Source of the DNA: Methyloprofundus sp.
GTDB lineage: Bacteria; Pseudomonadota; Gammaproteobacteria; Methylococcales; Methylomonadaceae
Length of the DNA stretch: 10,636 nucleotides
Assembly (NCBI GenBank): GCA_030619185.1
Contig: JAUXBW010000049.1
Coordinates: 1-10,636 of the forward strand
Reading direction: 5' to 3'
The number at the start of each line of letters is the position of its first letter. Position 1 is the first letter of the stretch. The notes below the pieces were generated by a model, which saw nothing but the letters and a program-made list of their open reading frames with translations, made no database searches and had not been told where the DNA came from. Shown in pieces: positions 8,119 to 10,636 of this stretch. Position numbers and translations under genes: made by a program.

Positions 8119-8169
8119 GTTGCTTAGCTATCTCTTTGGCTGTATTTGCAGCAATAAAAAAACCAAAAG

Positions 8170-8748
8170 TCACAATCCCTCCCAATGCGTATACAGCCCC
8201 TCAACATTCACCCCAAATAAATCCAGCACACGCCCTACCCCCTCATCGACCATTGCAGCAATAGAGTTAGACTTATTATAAAAAGCGGGCATCGGCGGAA
8301 AAATAATCCCACCCATTTCGGTTACGCTGGCCATATTACGTATATGCGCCAAATTCAAAGGTGTTTCACGCGGCATAATCACCACACGGCGGCGCTCTTT
8401 TAAAGCCACATCTGCTGAGCGTGAAATTAGATTATCACCAAACCCATGCGCGATAGCGGCAAGAGTCTTCATAGAACAGGGTGCGACCACTACACCTGCT
8501 GTCTTAAATGAACCGCTGGCGATACTTGAGGCGATATCATCAATACCATGCGTTACGTCTGCTAAGGCATACAAGTCTTTACGCGCCATCTCCAGCTCAT
8601 ACTTTAAATTTACCAGACCAGCATTTGAAATCACCAAATGCGACTCCCATTCATTCTGTTGCTGCAATACCTGCAACATTCTTACTCCATATATTGCCCC
8701 GGTCGCACCGGTCATGGATATAACCAGGCGTTTTTTCTGTTCACTCAT
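8170..8748 (-). CDS. ubiX: Flavin prenyltransferase UbiX, 192 aa
   Basis: Makes prenylated FMN from FMN and dimethylallyl (mono)phosphate, the cofactor of UbiD-type decarboxylases in ubiquinone synthesis. The Rossmann-like flavoprotein shows the N-terminal TGATGAIYG (13-21), the APCSMKTLAAIAHG segment (89-102), NLISRSADVALKERRRVV, the PRETPL motif (126-131) and PPMPAFY (151-157), all in the expected order and at normal length. The start overlaps the last four bases of the hydrolase gene upstream (ATGA), so the two are translationally coupled. Its UbiD partner is not in this window. The call is secure; the older name is 3-octaprenyl-4-hydroxybenzoate decarboxylase small subunit. Confidence 0.97.
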   Translation of the reverse strand: MSEQKKRLVISMTGATGAIYGVRMLQVLQQQNEWESHLVISNAGLVNLKYELEMARKDLYALADVTHGIDDIASSIASGSFKTAGVVVAPCSMKTLAAIAHGFGDNLISRSADVALKERRRVVIMPRETPLNLAHIRNMASVTEMGGIIFPPMPAFYNKSNSIAAMVDEGVGRVLDLFGVNVEGLYTHWEGL

Positions 8749-9686
8749 CTTGCTAACCTCTCTGCCATTGCATCACTTGCACCCACCAGTGCATCAATCA
8801 TTTGTTCACCTTGTGCAATATGTCCAGCATGTTCTAATACACGATATTCCGCATTGGGTAATGCTTTGGATAAACTCCAACCTGCCGCCATTGGGCAAAC
8901 AAAATCATTGCGTCCATGAACAATAATACAGGGGATATCCTGTAATCTAGCGCAATTTTCTAAAACCTGATTTTCCCTGATAAAGTAATGATTCCGGGCA
9001 TAATTCAATTCCATTTTCACCTGATCCACCATTTTTTGGGTAATAACTACAGGCTGTTCTGGTTTCTGATAGGCATCGCCGACAGCAACTTGGCTAGTCC
9101 ATTGAATCCATGCTTCAGTCACATGCCGTACAGCCTGTTGATCATCGGACCATAAAGTTATATAGAGCAATTCAATATTCTGCCCGGGCAAACTGTCTAA
9201 CAAACCCTGGTATGACTCTGGATAAATCCGGCTGGCACCCTCTCGGACAAACCAGTCCAGATCTTTTTGCCGCGCCAAAAACACACCACGAATAATCATA
9301 CCTGCAACAGCTTCAGTATATTGCTGCGCATAGAGCAAAGCTAAAGCACTGCCCCAGGAGCCACTAAATAATAGCCACTGCTTGATATCCAGCTGTTTAC
9401 GTATACGCTCCATATCCGCAATTAAATCCTGCGTGGTATTATTCTCAAGCTCACCAAAAGGCAAAGATAGACCACAGCCACGTTGATCAAATAAAATAAT
9501 ATGATACACATCAGGATCAAAAAAACAGCGTTGCCCTGGCCGTGTTCCTGAACAAGGGCCGCCATGCAAGAAGACCACAGGAATCCCGTCTGGGTTGCCC
9601 GATTGCTCTACATAGACTGTATGCTGACTTCCTGTTTCAAGATAAAAAGTATTAAATGGTTCAATCTCGGGGTATAGCAATTTCAT
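8745..9686 (-). CDS. pip: Proline iminopeptidase-like alpha/beta hydrolase, 313 aa
   Basis: Peptidase-family S33 alpha/beta hydrolase whose known members remove N-terminal proline. It has the oxyanion region HGGP (41-44), DQRGCGLS (67-74), the nucleophile elbow SGSWGS with S110, and the other triad members D261 (HGRND) and H289 (EHAGH). The R133-G-V-F and EGASRIYPE stretches match the helical cap of true family members, and length is typical. However, the two glutamates of the Serratia enzyme that hold the substrate amino group (WxxWE and ENHYF) are replaced by T197 and R231, and HGGPG has become HGGPC. Substrate preference may therefore differ. It overlaps ubiX by four bases. No good ribosome site is visible upstream. 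Confidence 0.85.
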   Translation of the reverse strand: MKLLYPEIEPFNTFYLETGSQHTVYVEQSGNPDGIPVVFLHGGPCSGTRPGQRCFFDPDVYHIILFDQRGCGLSLPFGELENNTTQDLIADMERIRKQLDIKQWLLFSGSWGSALALLYAQQYTEAVAGMIIRGVFLARQKDLDWFVREGASRIYPESYQGLLDSLPGQNIELLYITLWSDDQQAVRHVTEAWIQWTSQVAVGDAYQKPEQPVVITQKMVDQVKMELNYARNHYFIRENQVLENCARLQDIPCIIVHGRNDFVCPMAAGWSLSKALPNAEYRVLEHAGHIAQGEQMIDALVGASDAMAERLAR

Positions 9687-9738
9687 TCTAGTGTTTTAAT
9701 CTGGTTATTATCAGGATTACAAAGCCGGAGTACAGTCT

Positions 9739-9821
9739 GTAGGGCGTGGCCTTAGCCCGCCGGGATTATGCAATATAACATATACCTTGTTTAAAAAAGG
9801 AGGGCTAAAGCCACTCCCTAC
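9739..9821. repeat. REP-like doublet, GTAG heads, YTTA loop (cobO-pip gap)
   Basis: The plus-strand arm is GTAG, GGCG, T, GGC, CTTA, GCC, CGCC (9739-9761). The minus-strand arm is GTAG, GGAG, T, GGC, TTTA, GCC, CTCC (9821-9799). Both fold into the same stem with one bulged T and a four-base loop. They differ by a compensating C-G to A-T pair change. The doublet occupies most of the 156-base gap between cobO and the hydrolase gene. Confidence 0.85.
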
Positions 9822-9842
9822 AAGTAACTTTACAACAAACAG

Positions 9843-10379
9843 CTAAAATTCTACACCTTGCGCAGCCTTAATTCCTTGCGCATAAGCATGCTTAATCTTG
9901 GTCATTTCTGTTACCGTATGCGCCACTTCAATCACCTCAGGTGCAGCATTACGCCCGGTTAATACCAAGTGCATCCAGGGCGGTTTTTCATTACGGATAA
10001 AATCTGCAATTTCCTGCCCGGAAATCCAGTTATAACTACAACAATAATTAATCTCATCTAATAAAACAAAATCATATTCTTCCGATAAGATTTTTTGCTT
10101 ACTAAATTCCCAGATTTCACGACTGGTTTTAATATCCTGTTCAGGATTTTTAGTATCCCAGGTAAAGCCATCGCCCAGCACATGCCATTCGACATGATCA
10201 AAGCGCTCTGCTGCTTTCTGCTCGCCTGTTTGCCACTTGCCTTTAATATATTGTATTACGCAAACTTTCATGCCCCAACCTGCAGCACGAAATACCATGC
10301 CGAAAGCACTGGATGATTTTCCCTTACCTTCTCCTGTATTAACAACAACGATACCTTGCCGACGATCTCTTTGTTTCAT
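9843..10379 (-). CDS. cobO: Corrinoid adenosyltransferase CobO/BtuR, 178 aa
   Basis: Transfers the 5'-deoxyadenosyl group of ATP to the cobalt of cob(I)alamin or its a,c-diamide precursor. The Walker A loop is G16-E-G-K-G-K-S22, with an unusual ATP orientation known for this family. VIQYIKGKW, the GDGFTW turn (69-74), the LLDE motif (D108, E109), LTGRNAAPEVIE and the closing KHAYAQGIKAAQGVEF are all present. It is shorter than the enterobacterial protein at the N-terminus, as is common. AGGA sits five bases before the ATG. It lies directly downstream of the cobB end on the same strand, separated by a REP-like doublet, so the two are probably cotranscribed. Confidence 0.97.
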   Translation of the reverse strand: MKQRDRRQGIVVVNTGEGKGKSSSAFGMVFRAAGWGMKVCVIQYIKGKWQTGEQKAAERFDHVEWHVLGDGFTWDTKNPEQDIKTSREIWEFSKQKILSEEYDFVLLDEINYCCSYNWISGQEIADFIRNEKPPWMHLVLTGRNAAPEVIEVAHTVTEMTKIKHAYAQGIKAAQGVEF

Positions 10380-10399
10380 TATATCCTGTGTGTTTCTCT

Positions 10400-10457
10400 G
10401 TAGAGCGGACTTCAGTCCGCTGTTAATTTTCTAATTGCGGACTAAAGTCCGCTCTAC
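10400..10457. repeat. REP-like doublet, GTAG heads, TTYA loop (cobB-cobO gap)
   Basis: The plus-strand arm is GTAG, A, GCGGAC, TTCA, GTCCGC (10400-10420). The minus-strand arm is GTAG, A, GCGGAC, TTTA, GTCCGC (10457-10437). Both fold into a perfect 6-bp stem with a four-base loop. The GTAG of the minus-strand arm contains the TAG stop codon of cobB. Confidence 0.9.
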
Positions 10458-10636
10458 ACGCTGGCACTAAACCATTCAGCGATAATTTCAGGCGCACTGG
10501 AAAAATACCAATGCACATACGACGCACGTAAATTTTTATAACGTATGCCTTTATCGCCTCGCTCAACTTGAAAGCAAGGCCGTAAAACCTGCTCTGTTTC
10601 GCGCACTGAATGATGAAATTCATGCCCTCTCATACC
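10454..10636 (-). CDS. cobB: Cobyrinate a,c-diamide synthase CobB/CbiA, C-terminal 60 aa (partial)
   Basis: The minus-strand frame entering from the right edge reads GMRGHEFHHS, then a middle stretch, then RASYVHWYFSSAPEIIAEWF before a TAG stop at 10456-10454. GHEFHHS is the C-terminal glutamine-amidotransferase triad region of CobB/CbiA, with the catalytic His, and the xASYxHxxF ending is typical of the family. The enzyme amidates the a and c carboxylates of cobyrinate using glutamine and ATP. It precedes cobO on the same strand, a common pairing. The 5' part is outside the window. A longer uninterrupted minus-strand frame here (10423-10623) is a shadow of this one. Confidence 0.88.
   Translation of the reverse strand, partial: GMRGHEFHHSVRETEQVLRPCFQVERGDKGIRYKNLRASYVHWYFSSAPEIIAEWFSASV

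Noticed and set aside
8508..8926. Plus-strand ORFs opposite ubiX and the hydrolase start
   Set aside because: Antisense shadows in overlapping frames, with His/Leu-rich products and no start signals.
5497..10457. CRISPR array or integron-like repeats
   Set aside because: The repeats are hairpin pairs with different sequences in separate intergenic gaps, not direct repeats with regular spacers, and there are no cas or integrase genes.
10423..10623. 66-residue minus-strand ORF starting MNFIIQCAKQ
   Set aside because: It is a frame-shifted shadow. The neighbouring frame on the same strand carries the recognisable CobB C-terminus (GHEFHHS, ASYVHWYF), and this ORF runs through both arms of the REP doublet.

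Overview
The window reads as a chromosomal segment of a gammaproteobacterium with a moderately AT-leaning genome. A methylotroph or methanotroph (Methylococcales-like) is my best guess. This rests on the PqqA C-terminus (EVTMYIYNR), the pqqABCDE order and the general look of GroEL. It is an inference from remembered sequences, not a search result.

Layout. Positions 1-250 are non-coding and end in the groESL terminator. groEL and groES (251-2239, minus strand) form an operon with a TTGACA/TATTAT promoter that overlaps a perfect CIRCE operator (HrcA site). A MoeB/ThiF-type adenylyltransferase gene diverges from it (2382-3125, plus). A 69-residue single-span membrane protein of unknown function follows on the minus strand (3196-3405). 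Next is the PQQ biosynthesis cluster on the plus strand: the 24-codon precursor gene pqqA (3708-3782), a strong terminator, then pqqB, pqqC, pqqD and pqqE (3858-7008). A secreted protein of unknown function (7218-7796, plus) and a possible two-span membrane ORF on the opposite strand come next. The right part is all minus strand. In transcription order it holds the 3' end of a cobB/cbiA gene running in from the right edge, cobO (ATP:corrinoid adenosyltransferase), a proline-iminopeptidase-like alpha/beta hydrolase, and ubiX (flavin prenyltransferase).

How the genes work together. PqqA is a ribosomally made peptide. PqqD presents it to the radical-SAM enzyme PqqE, which cross-links Glu16 to Tyr20. 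After proteolysis, PqqB and PqqC finish pyrroloquinoline quinone, the cofactor of periplasmic alcohol dehydrogenases. The protease (PqqF/PqqG) is not in this window. CobB and CobO are successive-stage cobalamin enzymes. UbiX supplies prenylated FMN to UbiD-type decarboxylases in the ubiquinone pathway.

The main structure not explained by genes lies between them. Five of the intergenic gaps from pqqC rightward each carry a pair of inverted palindromes. Three of these pairs have unrelated stems but share a TTTA-type loop and a GTAG or GGAG head, as expected for REP doublets moved by RAYT-type transposases. One pair shows a compensatory stem change, and one supplies the stop codon of cobB. Also notable are the loss of both substrate-recognition glutamates in the proline-iminopeptidase homologue and an inverted repeat over the pqqA promoter. 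I see no clear evidence of a wholly new multi-gene system.
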